A stretch of 64,000 nucleotides of DNA from Streptomyces glaucescens (GTDB taxonomy: Bacteria > Actinomycetota > Actinomycetes > Streptomycetales > Streptomycetaceae), in contig NZ_CP009438.1 in NCBI RefSeq assembly GCF_000761215.1, positions 4,791,501-4,855,500 on the forward strand. Reading direction: 5' to 3'. How positions within the stretch are numbered: position 1 is the stretch's first letter; each line of letters opens with the position of its first letter. The translations under genes and the position numbers were made by a program. Shown in pieces: positions 32,612 through 40,489 of this stretch. Below the pieces are notes generated by a model. It was not told the origin of the DNA. It searched no databases and saw nothing but the letters and a program-made list of their open reading frames with translations.

Positions 32612-33730
32612 GTGACCGTCGACGACACGGGCTCCGGCATGGGTCGTAACCCAGCGCCCGACGGCACCGACCCCGGCGAGGACCCCCTCGCCCTCCGTCT
32701 CGAACAGCTGATCCTCGGCGCCGAGCGCCGCTACACCCCCTTCCAGGCGGCCCGCAGCGCCGGCGTCTCCATGGAGCTGGCGTCCCGCTTCTGGCGGGCG
32801 ATGGGCTTCGCCGACATCGGTCAGGCCAAGGCGCTCACCGAGGCGGACGTCCTCGCCCTGCGCCGCCTGGCCGGTCTCGTCGAGGCGGGCCTGCTGAGCG
32901 AGGCGATGGCGGTGCAGGTGGCCCGCTCCACCGGCCAGACCACCGCCCGTCTGGCCGAGTGGCAGATCGATTCCTTCCTGGAGGGCCTGACCGAGCCGCC
33001 GGAGCCCGGCATGACCCGCACCGAAGTCACGTATCCGCTGGTGGAGCTGCTCCTGCCGGAGCTGGAGGAGTTCCTGGTCTACGTCTGGCGGCGCCAGCTC
33101 GCCGCCGCGACCGGCCGGGTGGTCCAGGCCGCCGACGACGAGGAGATGGTGGACCGGCGGCTGGCCGTCGGCTTCGCCGACCTCGTCGGCTTCACCCGGC
33201 TCACCCGCCGCCTGGAGGAGGAGGAGCTGGGCGAGCTGGTCGAGGCATTCGAGACCACGGCCGCCGACCTGGTCGCCGCGCGCGGCGGACGGCTCATCAA
33301 GACGCTCGGCGACGAGGTGCTGTACGCCGCCGACGACGCGGGCGTCGCCGCGGAGATCGCACTGCGGCTGATCGAGACCATGGCGAACGACGAGACCATG
33401 CCGGAACTGCGCGTCGGCATCGCCTTCGGCACGGTGACCACCCGTATGGGCGATGTCTTCGGTACGACGGTGAACCTGGCCTCCCGGCTGACGTCCATAG
33501 CGCCCCGGGACGCCGTGCTGGTCGACAGCGCCTTCGCCGAGGAGCTCATCCGGACCGGTGAGGCGCCCGCCTCGGAGGCGGAGGCGGCCGAGGCCGCGGC
33601 CGCCGCGGAGAAGGAGGGCGAGCAGCCGCCGGCGTACCGCTTCGCGCTCCAGCCGATGTGGCAGCGGCCGGTGCGCGGCCTGGGTGTGGTCGAGCCGTGG
33701 CTGCTGGCCCGGCGGGACGGCACGGCGTAG
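32612..33730 (+). CDS. cya: Class III adenylate cyclase
   Basis: 372-residue cytosolic adenylate cyclase making cAMP, which in Streptomyces affects germination and development. The N-terminal ~190 residues hold a MerR-like helical region (YTPFQAARSAGVSMELASRF). The catalytic domain starts at LAVGFADLVGFTRLTRR (metal Asp), followed by GRLIKTLGDEVLYAAD (second metal Asp) and DVFGTTVNLASRLTSIA with the transition-state Asn/Arg pair. GTG 32612 has an AAGGG site upstream. Length close to S. coelicolor Cya. Confidence 0.93.
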   Translation: MTVDDTGSGMGRNPAPDGTDPGEDPLALRLEQLILGAERRYTPFQAARSAGVSMELASRFWRAMGFADIGQAKALTEADVLALRRLAGLVEAGLLSEAMAVQVARSTGQTTARLAEWQIDSFLEGLTEPPEPGMTRTEVTYPLVELLLPELEEFLVYVWRRQLAAATGRVVQAADDEEMVDRRLAVGFADLVGFTRLTRRLEEEELGELVEAFETTAADLVAARGGRLIKTLGDEVLYAADDAGVAAEIALRLIETMANDETMPELRVGIAFGTVTTRMGDVFGTTVNLASRLTSIAPRDAVLVDSAFAEELIRTGEAPASEAEAAEAAAAAEKEGEQPPAYRFALQPMWQRPVRGLGVVEPWLLARRDGTA

Positions 33731-33761
33731 GGGGCGTCTCGTCGGCCATGCCGTGACCCCC

Positions 33762-34418
33762 TCACCGGTCCTCGTCCAGCAGGTCCACGCACAATCCGAT
33801 GACCGGGACGCAGATGACGGGCCCGTCCGGGTGTCCGGGTGCCGGGGTGGCGGTGGTCGGCGCGGCTGTCGGGGTCGGCTTCGGCGTCGGAGCGGCGCTG
33901 GTGGGTGCCGGTGGTCCGGCTGGGTCCGGTGCCGTGGTGGCGTCCGGGGCCGGGGCCGGCGGCGGGTTCGGGGTGCGCGGGACGGTCGAGGCGTCGGGCG
34001 CGGCGATGCCGGTGTGCGTGGGGGAACGGGTCGCGGTGGGGACGCGCACCGACGGCCCGGTGGTCGTCGTGGCCGTCCGCGCCGCCCCGCCCTGCGCGGA
34101 CGGCGCGGACGGGGTGGGCTCCGGTGCGCGGGCTGGGGACGCGTCCGTGTGCGTGGCCCGGTCCCCGGTGCCCCCGGTCGTCACCGGATCCGGTGCGGGC
34201 CCGGTCCGCGAGGGACCGAGACCGCCGACGACGTCCGGCTCCGCCGACAGCCGTACGAGGCTCAGTATCCCGGCGGCCACCGCGAGCCCGCCCGCGGTGA
34301 GCAGCAGCCTGCGGGGACGGGGACGCCGGTGCCGGCCGCGGGCCGGGTGGGTCGGTGTGCGGCTCGGGTGAGTCCGGTGGGTGGTGTCCGTCTTCGTCTC
34401 GCTCGTCATGCGTTCCAT
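33762..34418 (-). CDS. Membrane-anchored Pro/Thr/Ala-rich extracytoplasmic protein
   Basis: 218-residue protein. A basic cytosolic N-terminus (~35 residues, Arg/His-rich) precedes one transmembrane helix (LLLTAGGLAVAAGILSLV). About 140 residues of Pro/Thr/Ala-rich, presumably extended, wall-spanning sequence follow, ending in a short hydrophobic cap with two Cys (VICVPVIGLCVDLLDEDR). No enzymatic motif. The two cysteines near the C-terminus could form a small loop. ATG 34418, or ATG 34409. Convergent with the adenylate cyclase gene. Confidence 0.65.
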   Translation of the reverse strand: MERMTSETKTDTTHRTHPSRTPTHPARGRHRRPRPRRLLLTAGGLAVAAGILSLVRLSAEPDVVGGLGPSRTGPAPDPVTTGGTGDRATHTDASPARAPEPTPSAPSAQGGAARTATTTTGPSVRVPTATRSPTHTGIAAPDASTVPRTPNPPPAPAPDATTAPDPAGPPAPTSAAPTPKPTPTAAPTTATPAPGHPDGPVICVPVIGLCVDLLDEDR

Positions 34419-34689
34419 GCGCTCGATCCCTCCCCGGTGCGCGCGCCCCCCGGTGCGCCGTGGCGGAGCACGCTATGCGCTCCCCCGCTCGGGGGAAGGG
34501 GAGTCGGACGGATGTCACTCGAACGAGGGGCCGGACGTGGCGCCCGGGCGGGGAACGGGCCGGAGGGACGGATCGAGGCCGCCCCGCCCGCGCACTCCGG
34601 GGACGGGCGGCGGCCTCCGGCGCGGACGGTCGGCGGACGTCGGGCGGACGGGCGGGGGATCCCGGGGCGGACGGAGGCGGCGAGGTCCC
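34419..34689. other. Gene-free region upstream of the enoyl-CoA hydratase
   Basis: Together with the tandem repeat at 34690-34759 this leaves about 420 bp without a supported gene. A long open frame on the + strand here is a continuation of non-coding, repeat-rich sequence with no recognisable domain. Confidence 0.45.
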
Positions 34690-34759
34690 GGACGGCTCCG
34701 GGACGGCTCGGGAACGGCTCGGGGACGGCTCGGGGACGGACAGGGGACGGCTCAGGGAC
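34690..34759 (+). repeat. Short tandem repeat, ~12-bp unit
   Basis: About six imperfect copies of GACGGCTCGGGG in a row, in the gene-free region before the enoyl-CoA hydratase gene. Confidence 0.7.
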
Positions 34760-34809
34760 GTCCGCCCTTTTCCCGGCGGGGCAGGACTGCGATGATCGTG
34801 GGAGTGGCA

Positions 34810-34825
34810 GTTAACCCGCGTTAAC
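34810..34825. promoter_or_regulatory. Putative operator GTTAAC-N4-GTTAAC
   Basis: Two GTTAAC half-sites spaced by CCGC (GTTAACCCGCGTTAAC), a near-perfect 16-bp palindrome 11 bp upstream of the enoyl-CoA hydratase start and overlapping its Shine-Dalgarno region. It stands out in GC-rich DNA and is placed like a repressor site. Confidence 0.55.
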
Positions 34826-34836
34826 CGGAGGGTGTC

Positions 34837-35652
34837 GTGAGCGAGGGCGTTGTGAGCGAGGAGCGGTTCGGGGAGTTCGTGCTGGTGCGCCGGTACGAGC
34901 GCGGGCATGTCGCGGAGCTGGCCCTCGACCGTCCCAAGGCGATGAACGCGGTGTCGACGGAGATGGCGCGGTCCGTCGCCGGGGCATGCGCGGCGCTCGC
35001 CGCGGACCGGGACGTGCGGGTGGTGGTGCTGACGTCGACGCACGAGCGGGCGTTCTGCGTCGGCGCGGACCTGAAGGAGCGCAACTCCTTCACCGACGCG
35101 GACCTGGTCCGCCAGCGCCCGGTCACGCGCGGGGCGTACACCGCCGTGCTGGAGCTGCCGGTGCCGACGATCGCGGCGGTGCACGGCTTCGCCCTGGGCG
35201 GCGGTTTCGAGCTGGCCCTGTCGTGCGACGTGATCGTGGCGGACCGCACGGCGGTGGTGGGGCTGCCGGAGGTGTCCGTGGGCGTGATCCCGGGCGGTGG
35301 GGGGACCCAGTTGCTGCCCCGCCGGGTGGGGGCGGCCCGCGCCGCCGAGCTGATCTTCACGGCCCGCCGGGTGGAGGCGCCCGAGGCACGGGAGCTGGGC
35401 CTGGTCGACGCCCTGGTGGAGGAGGGACAGGACCGGGCGGAGGCGATGTCACTGGCCTCGCGGATCGCCGCCAACTCCCCGGTCGGCCTGCGCGCGGCCA
35501 AGCGCGCCCTCAGGCTCGGGCACGGCCTGGACCTCCGGGCCGGCCTGGAGGTGGAGGACGCGGCGTGGCGCTCGGTGGCGTTCTCCGGGGACCGGGCGGA
35601 GGGGGTGGCGGCGTTCAACGAGAAGCGGAAGCCGCAGTGGCCGGGGGAGTGA
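34837..35652 (+). CDS. Enoyl-CoA hydratase/isomerase (crotonase family)
   Basis: 271-residue crotonase-fold protein, probably hydrating trans-2-enoyl-CoA in fatty-acid breakdown. Oxyanion-hole segments are AFCVGADLKERNSF and GFALGGGFELALSCDVIVA. Catalytic-region residues lie in PEVSVGVIPGGGGTQLLPRRVG (Glu in LPEVSVG present). GTG 34837 follows a GGAGG site; GTG 34852 is an alternative. The GTTAAC palindrome just upstream suggests dedicated repression. The next gene is 120 bp away, so it is probably monocistronic. Confidence 0.88.
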   Translation: MSEGVVSEERFGEFVLVRRYERGHVAELALDRPKAMNAVSTEMARSVAGACAALAADRDVRVVVLTSTHERAFCVGADLKERNSFTDADLVRQRPVTRGAYTAVLELPVPTIAAVHGFALGGGFELALSCDVIVADRTAVVGLPEVSVGVIPGGGGTQLLPRRVGAARAAELIFTARRVEAPEARELGLVDALVEEGQDRAEAMSLASRIAANSPVGLRAAKRALRLGHGLDLRAGLEVEDAAWRSVAFSGDRAEGVAAFNEKRKPQWPGE

Positions 35653-35775
35653 CGAACGGCGTGCCGGCCCGGGCCTGACTCCGCGAGCCGGTCCGCGGCC
35701 CGCGCGCCTCACCGTGATCACCCCGAGCGCCCCCTCGACGTCCCACATCCCCTGAAACCTCCCTAGCCTGGAGCA

Positions 35776-36921
35776 ATGGGTGAGGACAACCGGCTCGCGG
35801 ACGTGGTCGCGCTGGCGCAGGGGATGGCCGCGGCGCGTACCCCGCGGGAGTCGTGGCGGGCGGCGGCGGCCGGGGCGTGCCGGGCGCTGGACGGAAGTTT
35901 CGCCGCGCTGTCGGTGTGGGAGCGGGAGCTGGGACGGCTGCGGGTGCTGGTGAACGTCGGCGACCGTGCGCCGGACGAGGTGGAGTTCCCGGAGGGCGAG
36001 GCCTATCCGGTGCACCAGTTCGCCGAGATCACCGAGTTCCTGCACGAGCAGTGGGCGGCCGGTGGGGAGCCCAACGCCTGGGTGGAGACCGCGGACGGGC
36101 CGACGGACGGCCGGGCCGGTTTCGTGCACGAGCGGGTGTCGGCCCTGCGCCGGCGTGGCCGTGGGTCGTGTGTCGTCGCGCCGATCGTGCTGCACGGGCG
36201 GGCCTGGGGCGAGCTCTACGTGGCCCGGCCGGCCGGCACGCCGGTGTTCGGCCGGGACGACGCGGACTTCGCGACGGTGCTGGCCGCCGTGGTGGCGGCG
36301 GGCATCGCGCAGACGGAGCGGCTGGAGGAGGCCCGCAGGCTCGCCTTCACGGACTCCCTCACCGGTCTGGCCAACCGCCGCGCCGTCGACATGCGGCTGG
36401 ACGAGGCGGTGGAGCGGCATCGCAGGGAAGGAGTGGTCGTCAGCCTGGTGGTCTGCGACCTGAACGGGCTCAAGCGGGTCAACGACACCCTCGGGCATGC
36501 CGTCGGCGACCGGCTGCTGGAGCGGTTCGGCTCGGTGCTGTCGCTGTGCGGGGCGATGCTTCCGGGGGCTCTCGCCGCCCGGCTCGGCGGGGACGAGTTC
36601 TGTCTGCTGGCGGTGGGGCCGCCCGCCGAGGACGTGGTGAAGGTGGCCGGCGAGCTGTGCCGCCGGGCCGGGGAACTGGAACTGGGCGAGGGGGTCGCCT
36701 GCGGGGTCGCCTCCACCGCGGCGCCGGTCGGCCCGGTCCGTTCGGCTCGCCGGCTGTTCCGGCTGGCGGACGCCGCCCAGTACCGGGCCAAGGCGGTGCG
36801 CGCGGCCCGGCCGGTGGTCGCGGGCCAGGAGGGCCCGGACGATCCGGTGGTGCGCCTGGCCGACGCCCCGTCCCGCGACGGGGGCCCGGAGCGGCGGCGG
36901 TTCCGGGGACGCGGAGGGTGA
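35776..36921 (+). CDS. cdgE: GAF-GGDEF diguanylate cyclase
   Basis: 381-residue cytosolic c-di-GMP signalling protein. The GAF-like sensor domain covers about residues 20-180. The GGDEF domain opens with DSLTGLANRRAVDMRLDEAV, continues with VVCDLNGLKRVNDTLGHAVGD, and carries an intact ARLGGDEFCLL active site, so cyclase activity is expected. The RxxD product-inhibition site is missing (LPGA in its place). The symbol follows my recollection that the S. coelicolor orthologue is CdgE; treat it as tentative. ATG 35776. Confidence 0.88.
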   Translation: MGEDNRLADVVALAQGMAAARTPRESWRAAAAGACRALDGSFAALSVWERELGRLRVLVNVGDRAPDEVEFPEGEAYPVHQFAEITEFLHEQWAAGGEPNAWVETADGPTDGRAGFVHERVSALRRRGRGSCVVAPIVLHGRAWGELYVARPAGTPVFGRDDADFATVLAAVVAAGIAQTERLEEARRLAFTDSLTGLANRRAVDMRLDEAVERHRREGVVVSLVVCDLNGLKRVNDTLGHAVGDRLLERFGSVLSLCGAMLPGALAARLGGDEFCLLAVGPPAEDVVKVAGELCRRAGELELGEGVACGVASTAAPVGPVRSARRLFRLADAAQYRAKAVRAARPVVAGQEGPDDPVVRLADAPSRDGGPERRRFRGRGG

Positions 36922-36995
36922 GCGGGGACGTGGGTAAGGGGCGCACCCCGCCCCCACTGGTGACATTTTCGAATTCACTGCGTACGCTCCTGAAT

Positions 36996-38540
36996 ATGGA
37001 TATGCACACTGTGGTGGTGGGGACGTCCGGCGTCACCGCGTCCGACGTCCTCGCCGTGGCCCGCGGCGGCGCCCGCGTCGAGCTCTCCGGCGAGGCGGTG
37101 GCCGCCCTCACCGCGGCCCGCGAGATCGTGGACGCGCTGGCGGCCAAGCCGGACCCCGTCTACGGCGTCTCCACCGGCTTCGGCGCCCTCGCGACCCGGC
37201 ACATCGGCCAGGAGCTGCGCGCCCAGCTCCAGCGCAACATCGTCCGCTCGCACGCCGCCGGCATGGGCCCGCGCGTGGAGCGGGAGGTCGTCCGCGCTCT
37301 GATGTTCCTGCGGCTGAAGACCGTCTGCTCCGGCCACACCGGCGTGCGGCCCGAGGTCGCGCGGACCATGGCGGACGTCCTCAACGCCGGGATCACCCCG
37401 GTCGTGCACGAATACGGCTCACTGGGCTGCTCCGGCGACCTGGCCCCGCTCTCCCACTGCGCCCTCACGCTGATGGGCGAGGGCGACGCCGAGGGCCCGG
37501 ACGGCACCGTCCGCCCCGCGGGCGAACTGCTCGCCGAGCACGGCATCACCCCCGTCGAGCTGCGCGAGAAGGAGGGCCTCGCCCTCCTCAACGGCACCGA
37601 CGGCATGCTCGGCATGCTGATCATGGCCCTGGCCGACCTGGACACCCTCTACAAGTCCGCGGACGTCACCGCCGCCCTCAGCCTCGAAGCCCTGCTCGGC
37701 ACCGAGAAGGTCCTCGCCCCCGAGCTGCACGCCATCCGCCCGCACCCGGGGCAGGGCGCCGCCGCCGCCAACATGCTCGCCGTCCTCCAGGGTTCCGGCC
37801 TCACCGGCCACCACCAGGACGACGCGCCCCGCGTCCAGGACGCCTACTCGGTGCGCTGCGCCCCGCAGGTCGCCGGTGCCGGCCGCGACACCCTGGCCCA
37901 CGCCCGCCTGGTCGCCGAGCGCGAGCTGGCCTCGGCGGTCGACAACCCCGTGGTCCTGCCGGACGGCCGGGTGGAGTCCAACGGCAACTTCCACGGCGCC
38001 CCGGTCGCCTACGTCCTGGACTTCCTGGCCATCGCCGCCGCCGACCTGGCCTCCATCGCCGAGCGCCGCACCGACCGGCTGCTGGACAAGAACCGCAGCC
38101 ACGGCCTGCCGCCCTTCCTCGCCGACGACGCGGGCGTGGACAGCGGGCTGATGATCGCTCAGTACACCCAGGCCGCACTGGTCAGCGAGTTGAAGCGGCT
38201 GGCCGTACCGGCGTCGGCGGACTCCATCCCGTCCTCCGCGATGCAGGAGGACCACGTCTCCATGGGCTGGTCGGCGGCGCGCAAGCTGCGCACGGCGGTG
38301 GACAACCTCACCCGTGTCATCGCCATCGAGCTGTACGCGGCCACCCGCGCCGTCGAGCTGCGCGAGGGGCTGACCCCCGCCCCGGCGACCCGGGCCGTCC
38401 TGGACGCGGTCCGCGCGGCCGGCGTCGAGGGCCCCGGCCCCGACCGTTTCCTCGCCCCCGACCTCGCGGCGGCGGACGCGTTCGTGCGCGAGGGCCGGCT
38501 GGTCGCCGCGGTGGAGTCGGTCACGGGACCGCTGCGGTAG
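36996..38540 (+). CDS. hutH: Histidine ammonia-lyase
   Basis: Converts L-histidine to urocanate and ammonia, first step of histidine utilisation. 514 residues. MIO-forming tripeptide region GSLGCSGDLAPLSH: Streptomyces-type Cys-Ser-Gly in place of the usual Ala-Ser-Gly. Other signatures are YGVSTGFGALATRHI, QRNIVRSHAAGMG, TGHHQDDAPRVQDAYSVRC and SSAMQEDHVSMGW. ATG 36996 (MDMHTVVVGTSG) is the family start, although the frame is open for another ~1.1 kb upstream across the previous gene. It is not clustered with other hut genes here. Confidence 0.96.
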   Translation: MDMHTVVVGTSGVTASDVLAVARGGARVELSGEAVAALTAAREIVDALAAKPDPVYGVSTGFGALATRHIGQELRAQLQRNIVRSHAAGMGPRVEREVVRALMFLRLKTVCSGHTGVRPEVARTMADVLNAGITPVVHEYGSLGCSGDLAPLSHCALTLMGEGDAEGPDGTVRPAGELLAEHGITPVELREKEGLALLNGTDGMLGMLIMALADLDTLYKSADVTAALSLEALLGTEKVLAPELHAIRPHPGQGAAAANMLAVLQGSGLTGHHQDDAPRVQDAYSVRCAPQVAGAGRDTLAHARLVAERELASAVDNPVVLPDGRVESNGNFHGAPVAYVLDFLAIAAADLASIAERRTDRLLDKNRSHGLPPFLADDAGVDSGLMIAQYTQAALVSELKRLAVPASADSIPSSAMQEDHVSMGWSAARKLRTAVDNLTRVIAIELYAATRAVELREGLTPAPATRAVLDAVRAAGVEGPGPDRFLAPDLAAADAFVREGRLVAAVESVTGPLR

Positions 38541-38558
38541 GGCGCGCGCCCCGGCCGA

Positions 38559-38587
38559 GGGCCCCGTCCGGTGCGCGGACGGGGCCC
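38559..38587. terminator. Bidirectional hairpin terminator
   Basis: Perfect 12-bp arms (38559-38570 and 38576-38587) with a 5-bp loop between convergent hutH and the lipoprotein gene. Confidence 0.85.
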
Positions 38588-38604
38588 CTTCACGGTGTGC
38601 CGGG

Positions 38605-39396
38605 CTACTTGAGCTTGCCCGCCTGGGCGTCGATGAGCGCCGCCGGGATGTCGTAGTCCTTGCCGGACATCAGCGCGCCGATGTTCATCGTGTAGTACGT
38701 GGCGACGGTGCTGCCGTGCCGCACGACCTCGCCCTGGATCTTGCCCTCCTGGCCCTCCATGTCGCCGGTGAGGGAGAACGCGACCGACTCGTCACCCGTG
38801 CCCGAGGCCTTCTTCTCGGTCACCGCGGTGATCTTCTGCTCCTCGCCGCCCGATCCGGCGGTGAAGCCGCCCGCGCAGGCTGCGACCGCGTCGGTGACTG
38901 ACTCGAACGTCTTCTCGGCGCCGTCGCCGTCGTACGAGGAGAGCCCGACCACGGTGACGTTGATGTTCATCGAGTCGCCGAAGGCGTCCTCGAACTCACC
39001 GTCCGTCATGTCCTCCAGGGACTTGGAGGCGGTGTCGGTCGGCGACTTCTCCTCCGTCGCCATGGTGTTCGTCTCGGCCGCGGCGTCGCCCGGGGCCAGA
39101 CCGCTCATCACGTACGCCAGCGGCTTGCACTTCTCGTCGCCCGTGATGGCCTTCTTGTCGGCCGGGAACTCCGTCTTGTCGACGGCGCTGAACGTGAACC
39201 CGGCCACATCGCCCTTGGCGATGATCAGCTTCTTCAGCTCCGCGGCGCTCAGCGCCTTGGCCGCGGGGGCGTCGTCCTGCGAGCCGGAACCCTTGTCCCC
39301 GTTCGACCCGCTCTCCGAACAGCCCGTGATGAGGGCGAGCGACAGCACGCTCACAGCAGCCGTGGCGCCGAGCCGCGCACCCGATGATCTCTTCAT
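38605..39396 (-). CDS. Secreted lipoprotein of unknown function
   Basis: 263-residue lipoprotein: a basic start MKRSSGAR, hydrophobic core, and lipobox LITGC with the modified Cys at residue 26, followed by a Gly/Ser-rich linker. The ~200-residue mature domain alternates beta-like strands and is rich in Lys/Asp/Glu (LKKLIIAKGDVAGFTFSAV, VTVVGLSSYDGDGAEKTFE), with two Cys. It looks like the many uncharacterised Streptomyces substrate-binding-like or sensor lipoproteins. Same strand as the LAxTG protein gene upstream, but with about 55 bp and no overlap. Confidence 0.8.
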   Translation of the reverse strand: MKRSSGARLGATAAVSVLSLALITGCSESGSNGDKGSGSQDDAPAAKALSAAELKKLIIAKGDVAGFTFSAVDKTEFPADKKAITGDEKCKPLAYVMSGLAPGDAAAETNTMATEEKSPTDTASKSLEDMTDGEFEDAFGDSMNINVTVVGLSSYDGDGAEKTFESVTDAVAACAGGFTAGSGGEEQKITAVTEKKASGTGDESVAFSLTGDMEGQEGKIQGEVVRHGSTVATYYTMNIGALMSGKDYDIPAALIDAQAGKLK

Positions 39397-39452
39397 GAGC
39401 GGACTATGAAGGCCGCGTCAAGAACACGTCAAGCCGGACCCACAAGGGGCAC

Positions 39453-39794
39453 TTACAGCCCGAGACGTTCCCTGCGCACCGAATACACCACGAATCCGGC
39501 GCCCAGGGCCAGGCAGAGCGTGCCGCCGGCGACGTACGGGGTGCTGTCGAAGCTGCCGGTGTCGGCGAGCCGGGTCTCGCTCCCGGTTGTGCTCAGCGAC
39601 GCGGTGGTGGCGGTGGTGGCGGTGGTGGCCGCCGAGGCCACCCTGGCCTGCGTCGTCTGCGTGACCTGCGGGGCCGAAGCCTGCTGTCTGGCCGGGGTGT
39701 CCGCCGTCGCGTTCGCGGAGGGGACGAACCACAGGGCGCCCAGCAGGGTGCCCGCGGCAGCGGCGGTCAGCAACGGACGGCGAGCGGATGACAC
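39453..39794 (-). CDS. Small LAxTG sortase-anchored surface protein
   Basis: 113 residues. A signal peptide (LLTAAAAGTLLGALWFVPSANA) leads to a Thr/Ala-rich stalk (SAATTATTATTASLSTTG). The C-terminal sorting signal has LADTG, a hydrophobic helix (YVAGGTLCLALGAGFVVYSV) and the basic tail RRERLGL. LAxTG is the recognition motif of class E sortases, as used for long chaplins in Streptomyces, so the protein should be covalently wall-linked. GTG 39794. Function of the displayed stalk unknown. Confidence 0.82.
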   Translation of the reverse strand: MSSARRPLLTAAAAGTLLGALWFVPSANATADTPARQQASAPQVTQTTQARVASAATTATTATTASLSTTGSETRLADTGSFDSTPYVAGGTLCLALGAGFVVYSVRRERLGL

Positions 39795-39903
39795 GGAATA
39801 TCGATCCCCTTGTGGCGCTGGCGAATTGGCCGTGTGGGGCGATGTTAGTGAAAGGCGCGGGTCACGGGAAAGTCACGGGCGCCCCGGGCCTTACCCTCGC
39901 GCC

Positions 39904-40281
39904 ATGAGCACTGCAGAGACATCACGTTTTGTCCGGCTTCGAGTTGAACTCGTCCTCGAAGTCACGGACGAGGAGGCGGTCACCAAGGCCGCGCTGCGCC
40001 GGCTTGCCGCCGAGTCGGATATGCCGGCCGCGGAGCGGGTACCCGCCGAGAGCGCTGTACGGGAGGACACCGCGGAGGCACTGGCCTATCTCGTCGACCC
40101 GTTCGACCTGGTCGGCGAGGTGCCGGGGATCGACCTGCAGCAGGCCTCCTGGAGCAGCGAGCAGGTGGAGTACGACCCGGATTCGCCGGACTGGGACCTG
40201 GACGAGGATGATGTCGACCAGGACGACGCATACGACGACGAGATCGACGACGAGGACGGCGGCCGGGTGTCGGGCGGCTGA
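39904..40281 (+). CDS. Small hypothetical protein with highly acidic C-terminus
   Basis: 125 residues. The N-terminal ~85 residues contain a plausible alpha/beta fold (RFVRLRVELVLEVTDEEAV, ALAYLVDPFDLVGEVPGIDL). The last ~35 residues are almost entirely Asp/Glu (DWDLDEDDVDQDDAYDDE) and probably disordered. No known domain. ATG 39904. It is followed by a strong intrinsic-type terminator and is divergent from the LAxTG gene. Acidic tails of this kind can bind basic proteins or cations, but no role can be assigned. Confidence 0.7.
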   Translation: MSTAETSRFVRLRVELVLEVTDEEAVTKAALRRLAAESDMPAAERVPAESAVREDTAEALAYLVDPFDLVGEVPGIDLQQASWSSEQVEYDPDSPDWDLDEDDVDQDDAYDDEIDDEDGGRVSGG

Positions 40282-40301
40282 GCGCCACGGGGAAAATAGT
40301 G

Positions 40302-40332
40302 CCCCGGGGCGGCAACCGCGCCCCGGGGTTTT
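40302..40332 (+). terminator. Rho-independent terminator with T-run
   Basis: Arms CCCCGGGGCG (40302-40311) and CGCCCCGGGG (40319-40328) with a 7-bp loop, followed directly by TTTT on the + strand. Lies downstream of the acidic protein gene. Confidence 0.88.
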
Positions 40333-40489
40333 CTCGTCTCAAGGGGCGCACTGACCGACACCCGCACCGTTCGCCCGGTGGCGGACGTGGTGTGCCCCAC
40401 ACATGCAGAGAATGTGGAACGGGACGAACCGGTCGTAGCGTTGAAATCTCTTAACGGGGACTCTCGGGGTTTTTGGGGAATCGGCAACG

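Noticed and set aside
35853..36995. HutH with a ~380-residue N-terminal extension, as the frame is open
   Set aside because: The upstream frame overlaps the GAF-GGDEF gene out of frame, with Arg/Gly-rich low-complexity translation. The normal HutH start is at ATG 36996.
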